In this document: positions 7,708-15,746 of the stretch, in pieces | How the letters are laid out: the number at the start of each line of letters is the position of its first letter | Position numbering within the stretch: position 1 is the stretch's first letter | NCBI GenBank assembly: GCA_034435435.1 | Contig: DAOTXN010000083.1 | Span: 1 to 43,035, forward strand | Source: DAOTXN01 sp034435435 | Lineage (GTDB): Bacteria; Chloroflexota; Anaerolineae; S140-20 | Direction: 5' to 3' | DNA length: 43,035 nt | Position numbers and translations under genes: made by a program | Notes under the pieces: generated by a model | The model's input: the letters and a program-made list of their open reading frames with translations, nothing else | Databases searched by the model: none | What the model was told of the DNA's origin: nothing

Positions 7708-9105
7708 CTAATCGGGTGTGAAGTAATCCGCTCTTTCTTTTACCTGCATTGCCTGTTGAGCTTTTTCGTTTAGGATTTTCACGACTTTGGTTGGATCTCG
7801 ACTGATTTGCCCAAGCTCAGAGCCATTCAAAAGGATCACGTTGAGATTGCAGGTCCTCATTACATGGCTTACATAGCTATAAGCATCCTGCGTGAAATCA
7901 CCTGTAGTCACGATCAATACCACATTGGAATAGATAAATGTGAGGGCAAGTCCGACTTCTTTGGCGACATCGTCTAGGCGGACTTTTTTTGTGTTTTTTG
8001 CCTGAATCTGCCAGCGGCTAAAGATCAGTCTTGCGCCTTCAACGATTACGTCGACTTCAGCACCACCTGTATCAGAACTACGTGTGCGCCATCCTTTGAA
8101 TTGCAAATCGATCAATCGCGTGAAATAAATTGCCAGCAGCTCCAACGCTTTTCCTTTGACGTGCTTTTCGGACGATTTGAGATCGGAGAGAATCTGGGAT
8201 AACGGCTGCTGGAAAAGTTCAATAGGGACCAGTCTGGCTTTTTCCGCTATTGCTCTAAGCAGTGGCTCTGAAATCTCTAGGTGAAATTTCTCTGCGCGCC
8301 GAATTTGATACGGTTTGGCGCCGCGTCCTGTGGTTGACTTTTCAACGTGTATGTAGCCTAAATCACGTAATGGAAACAAGACGGCCTTGGGAAGTTCTTT
8401 GTGGTTGTATTCAACGGCATAATACGTGCTTGCCATATCGGCCACTTGGTTGGCAATGAAAGGGTCCGGGTCAGGTATGCATGTGAGCGCACGTAGAAAA
8501 GCGCGCTGCGCAGCGTTCAACTGTGTCAACCGGTCGATTTCATCCAGTCCGATACCGAGGATTTGATGCAGACGCGATGTGTTGACCTGGTACAGTTCTT
8601 GACCGCCTTTAGCGTGGGGATCAAAGATTCCCGCTTGTGCTAGCCATAAACGCATACTACTGAGGTGCACAGCGCCGCGAGGGACGTGGAGACCACGTTG
8701 CTCGAGACGGTGTCCCAGCGTGTCAAGTGTGATCTTTTCACCTACACGCCGCATCGCATCCAATGTTTCCACGACTGGAATTCCTTGAAAATTCTCCAAA
8801 ATATGTTTAGCGAATTTCTCATAAAGCTGATCCAGTGTCCTAGTTGCCAGTAAGTCGAGGGCTAATTCTGTCGGAGCTGCACTTTTTTCGTCAAGCAATT
8901 CGTATGCTTGCAGGGCTAACACAGTATTTTCGGCTAACTTGATTTGTTGATCTTTGGCGTGCCGAGCAAAGAACTCTTCACGAATGGCCTTTACGACCTC
9001 AGTGCGATCCCCTGATTTGTCTTGAATGATTTTAAGCAGTCGGGGTAAATCGACCTGATTTGGACTGAATTGGGCACCAAATGGGATGTCGCTCTTTGGA
9101 GCCAT
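7708..9105 (-). CDS. Putative restriction endonuclease with a C-terminal PD-(D/E)xK-type nuclease domain
   Basis: A 465-residue protein whose C-terminal part carries GGAEVDVIVEG, then RWQIQAKN. This gives an acidic pair (E350, D352) and a QxK element (Q368, K370), as in Mrr-like endonucleases. The N-terminal two thirds are helical and include a probable winged-helix segment (about 225-275, ending STTGRGAKPYQI), likely for target recognition. It is the first gene of a minus-strand unit with the methyltransferase, which supports a restriction role. The ATG at 9105 has GAGGT 7 bases upstream; an in-frame start at 9150 is possible. Base composition is AT-rich like its partner. I do not recognise the exact enzyme type. 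Confidence 0.72.
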   Translation of the reverse strand: MAPKSDIPFGAQFSPNQVDLPRLLKIIQDKSGDRTEVVKAIREEFFARHAKDQQIKLAENTVLALQAYELLDEKSAAPTELALDLLATRTLDQLYEKFAKHILENFQGIPVVETLDAMRRVGEKITLDTLGHRLEQRGLHVPRGAVHLSSMRLWLAQAGIFDPHAKGGQELYQVNTSRLHQILGIGLDEIDRLTQLNAAQRAFLRALTCIPDPDPFIANQVADMASTYYAVEYNHKELPKAVLFPLRDLGYIHVEKSTTGRGAKPYQIRRAEKFHLEISEPLLRAIAEKARLVPIELFQQPLSQILSDLKSSEKHVKGKALELLAIYFTRLIDLQFKGWRTRSSDTGGAEVDVIVEGARLIFSRWQIQAKNTKKVRLDDVAKEVGLALTFIYSNVVLIVTTGDFTQDAYSYVSHVMRTCNLNVILLNGSELGQISRDPTKVVKILNEKAQQAMQVKERADYFTPD

Positions 9106-9163
9106 TGTTGACCTCGAGTGGGTTTTTGTTAGCATTAAAAGGCACTGCACTGTGACGCTCGAT

Positions 9164-9192
9164 AGTGTAACACAAAGGTTCTAATTAAGCAA
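9164..9192 (-). promoter_or_regulatory. Possible promoter of the restriction-modification unit
   Basis: On the minus strand TTGCTT (9192-9187), a 17-base spacer and TACACT (9169-9164) lie about 60 bases upstream of the endonuclease start. The -35 box is weak. Confidence 0.4.
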
Positions 9193-9225
9193 AATCATCT
9201 CTCGAACTTGGTCAGTCGCTCACAA

Positions 9226-9254
9226 TTCCCCATCTGGCCCAACTGTGATACAAT
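9226..9254 (+). promoter_or_regulatory. Possible promoter upstream of the DinB-like gene
   Basis: TTCCCC, a 17-base spacer and TACAAT are followed by AGAGCAA. The same TA(C/T)AATAGAGCAA string recurs at the promoter at 38328-38356. The -35 box is poor. Confidence 0.35.
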
Positions 9255-9312
9255 AGAGCAAGAACACCGCGTACGACCAAGCGGACGACGTGAGCTTTTG
9301 CTTTAACCGGGG

Positions 9313-9473
9313 CGCGACGCGCCATTTCGTCGTCGCCATCGTCGGTACGCATCAGTCGGAGCCTGTGCAGGCAGACCTGGCTGGCGTTGGAAAAACTTTA
9401 CTACTGCTTGCGCCTGGACGAAGATGAGGGTATCTTTATCTGGAAAACCCTGGGCGAAAATCGCGCGGAATAA
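9313..9473 (+). pseudogene. Possible remnant of an unidentified short gene
   Basis: The 334-base interval between the endonuclease and the DinB-like gene holds no intact gene. Its second half keeps protein-like stretches in two frames: HFVVAIVGTHQSEPVQADL (about 9330-9380), then LEKLYYCLRLDEDEGIFIW to a TAA at 9471. A frameshifted end of an old gene would explain this, but I do not recognise a family and chance cannot be excluded. Confidence 0.2.
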
Positions 9474-9484
9474 GGAGCAATTCG

Positions 9485-9988
9485 ATGACTTTGACCCGTC
9501 AGGCGATGTTGGAGGCGCTGCTGGAGGAAAAAAAGGCGCTATTGGACCTGTTGCCCCGCTTTGACGATGCGGCGTGGCATACGCTCAGCCGCGCGGATGG
9601 CTGGAGCGTACACGACATTGTGGCGCACATTGCCGACACGCATTTGAGCACGGTTGCCATTAGCGGCGTGTCGCCGCGCGCCGAATGGGCCGCGGTGGGT
9701 GTGACGCTGCCGATGCAGTCGAATGGGCGGGTCAACATGGAACGGTTAAATATGCTGCGCTATCAGCTCAATCGTCAGCGCACGCGCGACGCCGTGATGA
9801 AACGCCTGGTCGAGGGGTTCACAGCCGTGGCCGAAACGGTCCAGTCGCTGGACGACGCCCGTCTGGCCGGTCCCGGTCCGTATGGACCGCCGGAAACCAT
9901 GCTGGAATGGTTCTATGCTGTAGTTGGGCACAACCGTGAACATCGCCTGGAGCTAGAGCGCATGAAAGACAGGGAGGGGCAAGCATAA
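9485..9988 (+). CDS. DinB / maleylpyruvate-isomerase-like four-helix-bundle protein
   Basis: A 167-residue protein with the DinB/MDMPI N-terminal signature WSVHDIVAHIADTH (about 40-53) and a late HNREHRLELE segment. These His residues are placed as in the family's metal site. Members use a thiol cofactor or metal for isomerisation, transferase or detoxification reactions; many have no known substrate. AAGGAG lies 8 bases upstream of the ATG. It stands alone on the plus strand and converges on the HEPN gene. Substrate unknown. Confidence 0.75.
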   Translation: MTLTRQAMLEALLEEKKALLDLLPRFDDAAWHTLSRADGWSVHDIVAHIADTHLSTVAISGVSPRAEWAAVGVTLPMQSNGRVNMERLNMLRYQLNRQRTRDAVMKRLVEGFTAVAETVQSLDDARLAGPGPYGPPETMLEWFYAVVGHNREHRLELERMKDREGQA

Positions 9989-10004
9989 GCGCACGTCTAA
10001 AAAC

Positions 10005-10460
10005 TCAACTTTGGTCTGTGGACGCGCGCCAGGACTCGATGATGTCGATAGCCTCTTGGGCAAGCTGGAAAGAGCGCCGGGCAGCCGCCAGGGCTTCACG
10101 AGCCGACTCGTGGGTAAAGAGATCCCAGGGTAACGTGTAGGTAGCCTCCTCGCCATAGTCGGTAAGAAAATGTTCAGCCGATCCCAACGCCAGCAAGTCG
10201 GGCAACATTCGGCGCAGGATCTCTGCAACTTTGTCGGGTAGAGTCTGGGTGCGCAATACGACGGCCACTTGCTGAGCCGGGTCGTGTGTCTTTGGCACGG
10301 CTCCGAACCAGGCCAGAGCAGCCTTGCCCGCGTTTTCCACGACCAGTTGGGCGTTATCCACGCAGGAGCGCCAACGCTCCAGGTGCATGTCTTGTTCGGC
10401 CTCAGCCAGGAATCCTTTCGCCAGGGCCAATCGGTACGCTACCTCGTCAAGGGCCCTCAT
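10005..10460 (-). CDS. HEPN-domain protein (partner of the nucleotidyltransferase)
   Basis: A 151-residue all-helical protein fitting the HEPN family: LAKGFLAEAEQDM at the N-terminus, SCVDNAQLVVENAGKAAL in the middle, and SAREALAAARRSFQLAQEAI at the end. It overlaps the upstream nucleotidyltransferase gene by 14 bases, the usual MNT-HEPN arrangement. In many HEPN toxins an R-x4-6-H motif forms the RNase site. I find no such motif around any of its histidines, so it may be a non-catalytic HEPN or use another site. Either a toxin-antitoxin pair or a substrate-binding subunit is possible. Confidence 0.72.
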   Translation of the reverse strand: MRALDEVAYRLALAKGFLAEAEQDMHLERWRSCVDNAQLVVENAGKAALAWFGAVPKTHDPAQQVAVVLRTQTLPDKVAEILRRMLPDLLALGSAEHFLTDYGEEATYTLPWDLFTHESAREALAAARRSFQLAQEAIDIIESWRASTDQS

Positions 10461-10998
10461 GATACCCCTCCCAACTTAACTCCCAGTCGCGACGTGGAAT
10501 CTGCGGAAACAACCACATCTGACTCTGACCCACCTCACGACGACGCAGGCCGGATTGTCTCAAAGCGGCCACGGCCTTTTGGCGATAAGGCTCAAAGTAG
10601 GTCGCGCCGTAGAGACAAATACCTTCGGTGCAAACGTCAAGCAGGAGTGGCGTAAGCCCGGCCTGGACCTCCTCAGGTGTCTTGGCAATAAAACTCAGAG
10701 CGCCAGGCAGGTCTTGGAGAATGGGCAACAAAGCCAACCGTACAGTGCGCACACGCGCCAGTGGATCTTGGGGCAGATCCTTTATCACGACAAAGAGGTC
10801 GTGATCACTGTCCGGTCGAGCTTTTCCACGCGCCTGCGACCCAAACAGTACAATCGTCTCGAGCCGCTCTGCGAAGGTTTGTTTCAGCGTCTCTATGACA
10901 CGAGAGTACGGTTTGATTGCGGCGCTGTGAGCCACTGGTGGATTTTGCGCGCCACGCTCTTGTAGCTCGTGAGGATATTTTACACTTGCTTGGTTCAT
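10447..10998 (-). CDS. MNT-type minimal nucleotidyltransferase
   Basis: A 183-residue protein with the pol-beta nucleotidyltransferase signature GSQARGKARPDSDHDL (about 53-68), giving the two catalytic aspartates. In known MNT-HEPN systems the nucleotidyltransferase AMPylates and silences the HEPN RNase. I place the start at the ATG at 10998 because AAGGA lies 5 bases upstream; the only longer start is a TTG. It has its own promoter and overlaps the HEPN gene. The C-terminal ~60 residues, rich in Arg and Trp, are longer than in minimal members. Confidence 0.82.
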   Translation of the reverse strand: MNQASVKYPHELQERGAQNPPVAHSAAIKPYSRVIETLKQTFAERLETIVLFGSQARGKARPDSDHDLFVVIKDLPQDPLARVRTVRLALLPILQDLPGALSFIAKTPEEVQAGLTPLLLDVCTEGICLYGATYFEPYRQKAVAALRQSGLRRREVGQSQMWLFPQIPRRDWELSWEGYHEGP

Positions 10999-11027
10999 AT
11001 CGATCCTTGGCAATTTGACCTACCTGA

Positions 11028-11055
11028 ATTATATCTCAAACGCCCGTCAAATCAA
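11028..11055 (-). promoter_or_regulatory. Promoter of the MNT-HEPN pair
   Basis: On the minus strand TTGATT (11055-11050), a 16-base spacer and a perfect TATAAT (11033-11028) lie 30 bases before the start codon. The -35 box overlaps the sugar transferase stop codon. Confidence 0.7.
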
Positions 11056-12509
11056 AACGCTCCCTCGCCCCGAATAACGGCCCGGATCGTTTTCCACAGA
11101 ATGCGCAGGTCGAGCAGCAGGGAATAGTTGCGGATGTAGTACAGATCGTCTTCGACGCGCAGGTCGTGGGCGGCCTTGTTGCTGCGCCCGTTGACCTGCC
11201 ACCAGCCGGTGATCCCTTGCGGCACGGCGAAGCGCTTGCGTTGCCAGGGTTGGTAACGCTCCACCAGCCAGGGTAGCTCCGGACGCGGCCCCACCAGGCT
11301 CATTTCTCCCAGCAGTACATTGATCAGTTGCGGCAGCTCGTCTAGGCTGGCGCGGCGCAACAAGTGGCCCAGGCGGGTGACGCGCGGGTCGTCGGGACGC
11401 TTGTCGAACAACGGCGGGCGGTCTTGTTCTTCCGTTTCGACGGCCAATTCCAGCTCTTGTTCTTCGGCCCCCTTCGCCATCGTGCGAAATTTGATCATCC
11501 AGAACAGCTTGCCTCCCTCGCCGACGCGCTGCTGCAAAAAGAGAGCCGGGCCGGGCGAATCCAGCTTGATGACCCACGCGGTCAGCAACATCAACGGCGA
11601 TGCCAGAACCAGCCCTAGTCCTGCTAATGCCAGGTCGAAAGCGCGCTTGAGCAGGCGGTCAATGCCGTCAATGATCGGCTCGCGCAACCCGATCAGGGGG
11701 AGTCCGGCAAACTCTTCGACCGAGGCGCGGATAAAGACCAGGTCGAGAATGTCGGGCACCAGGCGGATGTTGACCGGCAGCTCTTGGAGCTTGAGCACCA
11801 GGTCCATCAACTGTTCGTGAGCGCGCAACGGCAACGCGATGATGACTTCGTCGACGTGCCGCTCGCGGACAATGCGCGGGGTAAGCGAAATGGGGCCGAG
11901 GAAAGGGACGGGGAGGGAAGGGGGGGATTGGGAATGGGTAGATTGGGAGTCGGGAAGTGGGTGGAGAGGAGAATCGTCCACCAAGCCGATGGGTTCCAGA
12001 CGCGCCCAGCGGTAGGTGTGGAGCGCCTGAGCGATCTCTTGACCGGTCGGCCCGCCGCCGACGATGAGGACGCGCCGGATTCCGGCGCTCCACAGGCCGG
12101 GGCGCAGTCGAAAGAGCAGTCGCAGCAGGGCGCGCCAGGCGATGAGAAGAGCCGCGTCGAGCAAGTAAAAGTAGGCGAACAGAAACCGCGACAGCTCGCG
12201 AAAAAAGAGATATGCGACGCCTGCAAAGAGCAAGACCGCCACGGTCGTGGCGATCACCACGGCCTGTACGTCGTCCAGGTAGCGCAAGGTGCGCGTGGGC
12301 GCGTAGATTTCGAGGGCGACAAAGACGGCGACCCAAAGAATGGCAATGATGGGATAAAGCAGCCAGTTGGCGTACAGCGCTTCGTTGAGATAGACGCCAA
12401 AAGGGAGCGCCTGGCGCAGCACGCGGGCAAAATAAAAGGCCATCAGCGTACAGGCCAGGTCGGCAGCGATCAGGGTCAGCGTAAAGCGGTTGTCGTTACG
12501 TTTGAGCAC
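11052..12509 (-). CDS. Polyprenyl-phosphate glycosyl-1-phosphate transferase (exopolysaccharide initiating sugar transferase)
   Basis: A 485-residue WbaP/WcaJ-type enzyme. Four to five membrane helices come first, then a Rossmann-like domain (VLIVGGGPTGQEI, about 148-160), a further membrane helix, and the catalytic domain. The catalytic part shows KRAFDLALA, DSPGPALFLQQRVG, FWMIKFRTM, LRRASLDELPQLINVL and GEMSLVGPRPELPW. It transfers a sugar phosphate to undecaprenyl phosphate to begin capsule, EPS or O-antigen synthesis. A GTG at 12509 is favoured: the longer frame to 12683 would run into paaG, and a strong promoter at 12540-12568 lies just upstream. A low-complexity stretch (about residues 183-203) is encoded by C-run repeats. 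No other polysaccharide genes are nearby. Confidence 0.9.
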   Translation of the reverse strand: MLKRNDNRFTLTLIAADLACTLMAFYFARVLRQALPFGVYLNEALYANWLLYPIIAILWVAVFVALEIYAPTRTLRYLDDVQAVVIATTVAVLLFAGVAYLFFRELSRFLFAYFYLLDAALLIAWRALLRLLFRLRPGLWSAGIRRVLIVGGGPTGQEIAQALHTYRWARLEPIGLVDDSPLHPLPDSQSTHSQSPPSLPVPFLGPISLTPRIVRERHVDEVIIALPLRAHEQLMDLVLKLQELPVNIRLVPDILDLVFIRASVEEFAGLPLIGLREPIIDGIDRLLKRAFDLALAGLGLVLASPLMLLTAWVIKLDSPGPALFLQQRVGEGGKLFWMIKFRTMAKGAEEQELELAVETEEQDRPPLFDKRPDDPRVTRLGHLLRRASLDELPQLINVLLGEMSLVGPRPELPWLVERYQPWQRKRFAVPQGITGWWQVNGRSNKAAHDLRVEDDLYYIRNYSLLLDLRILWKTIRAVIRGEGAF

Positions 12510-12539
12510 GAGACTTTTCGACCACAGGTTTGCGCGGCT

Positions 12540-12568
12540 ATTATATGCCGGTCTCGCGCCAAAATCAA
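12540..12568 (-). promoter_or_regulatory. Promoter of the sugar transferase gene
   Basis: On the minus strand TTGATT (12568-12563), a 17-base spacer and TATAAT (12545-12540). It places transcription start near 12532 and supports the GTG start at 12509. Confidence 0.7.
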
Positions 12569-12624
12569 CTGTCAAGCGCCGGGATCGCAACAGCAGGTTG
12601 CCGGCGCTGACCCAGTCGCAGGGG

Positions 12625-13413
12625 TCATTTCCCTTGAAAGACCGGGGGCCGTTTTTCCATAAAGGCTTGGACCCCTTCGGCAAAATCCTGGCTCTCGGAT
12701 GCGATTTGCTGCAAATGGGCCTCGTATTCGATGGCTTCCAGCAGCGTGCTGCTCATGGCGCGGTTCATGGCCCGTTTGGTCAGGCCGATGGCTAAAGTCG
12801 CCCGCTGGGCCAGCTTTTCGGCCCAGGCGCGGGCCTCGGACATCAGATCCTCCGCTTCGACCACTCGATTGACCAAACCCAATTCCAGGCAACGCTGCGC
12901 CGGTATGCGCTCGCCTTCGATGGCTAATTCAAAGGCCCGGCTATAACCGATCTGCCGGACCAGAAACCAGGTGGAACCCGAATCGGGCACCAGGCCGATG
13001 TTGCTAAAAGCCTGCAAAAAACTGGCGTTTTTAGCCATCACGCGCAGGTCACAGGCCAAGGCCAGCGAGACGCCGGCCCCGGCGGCGATGCCGTTCACGG
13101 CGGCGATGATGGGCTTTTCGACGCTGCGCAACAGCGCGATCATGGGCTGGTAATATTCTATCAGATGCTTGTAAAAGCGCTCGTCCGGGAGCGGCCCTTG
13201 AAAGGATTCCAGGTCTTGACCGGCGCAAAACCCCCGCCCGGCGCCCGTCATCAATATGGCCCGGATCGCCTCGTCTTTGGCGGCCTGTTTCAAGGCGCTG
13301 ACGGTTTCCTGCATCATCTGATCGGTAAAGGCGTTGAGCCGTTCCGGGCGGTTCAGGGTGAGCGTCGCCACCCCGTTTTCTGTTTCGTAAAGTATAGTTT
13401 GATTGTCAGGCAT
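12625..13413 (-). CDS. paaG: PaaG-like ring-1,2-epoxyphenylacetyl-CoA isomerase (crotonase family)
   Basis: A 262-residue crotonase. The oxyanion-hole segment GAGRGFCAGQDL (about 56-67) and the substrate-pocket segment AAVNGIAAGAGVSLALACD are clear. At the catalytic loop it has GLVPDSGSTW, with Asp in the position used by PaaG-type isomerases rather than the Glu of ordinary enoyl-CoA hydratases. It should convert the epoxide made by PaaABC into the oxepin ring. The start at 13413 follows GAGGAGTG. It overlaps the end of the regulator gene by 8 bases, making it the last gene of the paaABCD unit. Confidence 0.85.
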   Translation of the reverse strand: MPDNQTILYETENGVATLTLNRPERLNAFTDQMMQETVSALKQAAKDEAIRAILMTGAGRGFCAGQDLESFQGPLPDERFYKHLIEYYQPMIALLRSVEKPIIAAVNGIAAGAGVSLALACDLRVMAKNASFLQAFSNIGLVPDSGSTWFLVRQIGYSRAFELAIEGERIPAQRCLELGLVNRVVEAEDLMSEARAWAEKLAQRATLAIGLTKRAMNRAMSSTLLEAIEYEAHLQQIASESQDFAEGVQAFMEKRPPVFQGK

Positions 13414-15313
13414 AGATTGCACTCCTCGTGGTTGGACTGGCAACGCTGTCGCGTTGGAGCGGGTCCGCCTGGGCGCAAACGGCCCACCGCACCTGCTCGT
13501 GGGTAAATGAATAGCCGGCGCCGGCTTCGACGACCAGCCCTTTTTGCAGCCAACTGTCCAGCGCGTCCAGTAGCTGGTCTGCGGTGAAGCCTTTGGCCGC
13601 CCGCGCCAGCCCTGCCAAGCTGAACGCGCGTCCCAGGGCCGCGGCGACCCTCAACAGGGTTTGGCTTTCCAGACTGAGTTGCTCCAGCCGGCGGTGGATG
13701 GCGGCCTGAAAAGTCCTGGGGATCACATCAAAGGTCGGCGCAGACAGGGGTTCTGGGGCGGTGCGCAGGAATTCGGTGATAAAGAGCGGGTTGCCTTCTG
13801 CAGCCCGATACAGCCGGTTGACAAAAGTCCTGTCAGGCTCGGGCTGCTGGAGTAAAAAAGCAGCCAATTGGGCCGTCTCGGCCGGGGAAAACGGGACCAG
13901 CTCGAGGATGTCCACCTGCTGGCGGCGCTGCAAGCTGTGGATTAGCCGCTGGGCAGCGGGCACCAGCGCTCCGGGTTGATACGCGCCGACCAACACCAGC
14001 GGGGTCGCGGCGCAGCGCCGGGCCAGGTAGCCCAGCAATTGCCAGGTGGCAGCGTCGGCGTCGTGCAGGTCGTCTATCAGCAAGCCGACGACCCGCTTGG
14101 ATCGGGCCGCCAGCGTCAGGATCAAATGACCCAGCTTTTCGACCAGGGACGCGGCTGGAGGCAGATCGTTTGAAGCCAAGGGATAAAAAGGTGTGGAGGC
14201 CGGGGTTTGCAGCCAGGATTCCAGCGCTCTCACCCCCGGCGCGGCCGCGGGCAGCCACTCCCGTTCAACTTGATCGTAGCCCTGGCGCAAGGCTTCCAGA
14301 ATGGATGCGCCAGGCGGCACAGTGGCGTTGGCCTCACATTGGCTGCACAAGCTGAGCAATCGCTCGGCCCGGGCCTGTCGCCAGGTGTGCAGCAGGCGTG
14401 TTTTGCCCAGGCCGCTCTCACCTGTGATCAAAACGAATTGTCCGCGCCCGTTCAAGGCCTGGGCCAGCGCCTCGTCCAATCGAGCCAGCTCCTCGCGCCG
14501 CCCAATAAAGGCTGCGCTGATGTGGGCGATGGTTTTCAGCGCGTGCGGGGCCTGCCGGGAAGAGCCGATCAGCACCGGCAAATCGCCCGGCAGCGTCCCG
14601 GTTTGTATCTGGCGGTACAGCGCGACGGTTTGGGGCATCGGGTCGGTCGAGAGCTCGCGTTTCAAGAGCTGCTTTAGTTGGCTAAAGTGCTGCAGCGCCT
14701 GGACGCGCTCGCGGTTAAAATACAAAGCCTCCATGGTGATGCGGTGTGAGCTTTCGCGGAATGGATCGGCTTGGAGCAAGCGGCGGGCATAGTACACGGC
14801 TCGTGGATAGTTGCGTTGCATGTTGGCGACGGCGATGAGGTCGCGCAATGCCTCCATGTAGCGCTCGCGTAGCCGGGTGCGCAGCGGATTGATCCAATCG
14901 GCGGCGTGGTCCTTGAGCAAGTCGCCGCGATACAACTCTATCGCCTCGATTTGCCGGCGGCGGTCGCCGACCTGGCGCTGGAATTCATGCACGTCAATCC
15001 ACAGACTGGAGTCTGGATTGAAGCGTAGCCAGTTCCCCTGGCTGCTCAGAGTGTCGTCGGGCAACCCCAGCGCGGCCATGATGTGGCGCAGGCGATGCAG
15101 GTGTTGACGCAGGTTGCGCAGCGCGACCGCTTCGGTGACGTCCGGCCACAGGACAAAGGCCAGATTGTGGCGGTCAATGGGTTGTGTGGGGTGCAGCGCC
15201 AGAAAAGCCAGCAGCAATTGCGTGTGCAGGGACGACAAATCGATCGGACTGGCGTGAGGATCAGGGCCGGCCGTCAAAATTGGCTCACCCAAGAGACGCA
15301 AACGCGCGCGCAT
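13406..15313 (-). CDS. SARP-type regulator: winged helix, BTAD and AAA ATPase domains
   Basis: A 635-residue protein. An N-terminal OmpR-like winged helix (about 1-85, including LLLAFLALHPTQPIDRHNLA) is followed by a bacterial transcriptional activator domain with helical repeats (about 100-240). A P-loop ATPase module comes next: Walker A GESGLGKT (about 298-305) and Walker B VGLLIDDLHDAD. The winged helix should bind promoter DNA and the ATPase act as a signal-gated switch. Lying between the EthD-like and paaG genes in the paa unit, it probably controls that unit. I start it at the ATG at 15313, just past the stop of the preceding gene; longer frames use a TTG and overlap that gene. It resembles the regulator at 27958-29979. 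Confidence 0.87.
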   Translation of the reverse strand: MRARLRLLGEPILTAGPDPHASPIDLSSLHTQLLLAFLALHPTQPIDRHNLAFVLWPDVTEAVALRNLRQHLHRLRHIMAALGLPDDTLSSQGNWLRFNPDSSLWIDVHEFQRQVGDRRRQIEAIELYRGDLLKDHAADWINPLRTRLRERYMEALRDLIAVANMQRNYPRAVYYARRLLQADPFRESSHRITMEALYFNRERVQALQHFSQLKQLLKRELSTDPMPQTVALYRQIQTGTLPGDLPVLIGSSRQAPHALKTIAHISAAFIGRREELARLDEALAQALNGRGQFVLITGESGLGKTRLLHTWRQARAERLLSLCSQCEANATVPPGASILEALRQGYDQVEREWLPAAAPGVRALESWLQTPASTPFYPLASNDLPPAASLVEKLGHLILTLAARSKRVVGLLIDDLHDADAATWQLLGYLARRCAATPLVLVGAYQPGALVPAAQRLIHSLQRRQQVDILELVPFSPAETAQLAAFLLQQPEPDRTFVNRLYRAAEGNPLFITEFLRTAPEPLSAPTFDVIPRTFQAAIHRRLEQLSLESQTLLRVAAALGRAFSLAGLARAAKGFTADQLLDALDSWLQKGLVVEAGAGYSFTHEQVRWAVCAQADPLQRDSVASPTTRSAIYA

Positions 15314-15326
15314 CGCAAAACGGCGC

Positions 15327-15620
15327 TTATTGCTCTTCAGCAAACATTAGCGTGACCAATCCTTCGGCAAAACTGTTCAGATTCTCGCCGGCGGCGGCCA
15401 TCTCGCGGCTCCTCATCGCTGCTTTCAGGGCGTCCTGGTCGGCGAAATACATCTCGGCCATCATGTACAGGCCGTCCCCCATGAGGGTGCGGGTAAAACG
15501 GGTGATGACCGTTCTTTGCAGGCCGGGGACCTGCTGGATGAGGGGAATGTGCGTATCGAAATAGGCTTTATCAAACGCGGCTGGATCGGCAGGCTGTTTG
15601 TACAAGGCCACAAGTTTCAT
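15327..15620 (-). CDS. EthD-family small protein
   Basis: A 97-residue dimeric ferredoxin-like (EthD/ABM superfamily) domain, with MKLVALYKQPADPAAFDKAY at the start and HIPLIQQVPGLQRTVI, the usual EthD segment. EthD proteins accompany oxygenase systems, but their activity is mostly unknown. Two ATGs stand together (15623 and 15620) after GGAG; the second has better spacing. It sits after paaD, in the slot where some paa operons carry paaE, but it has no reductase features. Confidence 0.75.
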   Translation of the reverse strand: MKLVALYKQPADPAAFDKAYFDTHIPLIQQVPGLQRTVITRFTRTLMGDGLYMMAEMYFADQDALKAAMRSREMAAAGENLNSFAEGLVTLMFAEEQ

Positions 15621-15656
15621 CATGTTCTCCTTCAGTAAGCTTGTTTGAAAAAAAGC

Positions 15657-15729
15657 TTTGACAGGATTTACAGGATAGAATAGCGCATCTTACGCAGACA
15701 ATCCTGTTAATCCTGTGAATCCTGTCAAA
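15657..15729. repeat. ATCCTGT-type palindromic intergenic repeat, copy A
   Basis: The left arm TTTGACAGGATTTACAGGAT (15657-15676) is nearly the reverse complement of the right arm at 15701-15729 (ATCCTGT...AATCCTGTCAAA), with a 24-base loop. The arms themselves consist of short repeats of ATCCTGT(T/G)A. Related copies lie at 18563-18630 and 23890-23985. It fills the gap between paaD and the EthD-like gene. Confidence 0.85.
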
Positions 15730-15746
15730 ATTTCTACTTCCATCAG

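Noticed and set aside
12510..12683. Long N-terminal form of the sugar transferase from an ATG at 12683
   Set aside because: It would overlap the paaG end, includes no membrane or domain sequence, and the TATAAT promoter lies inside this stretch.
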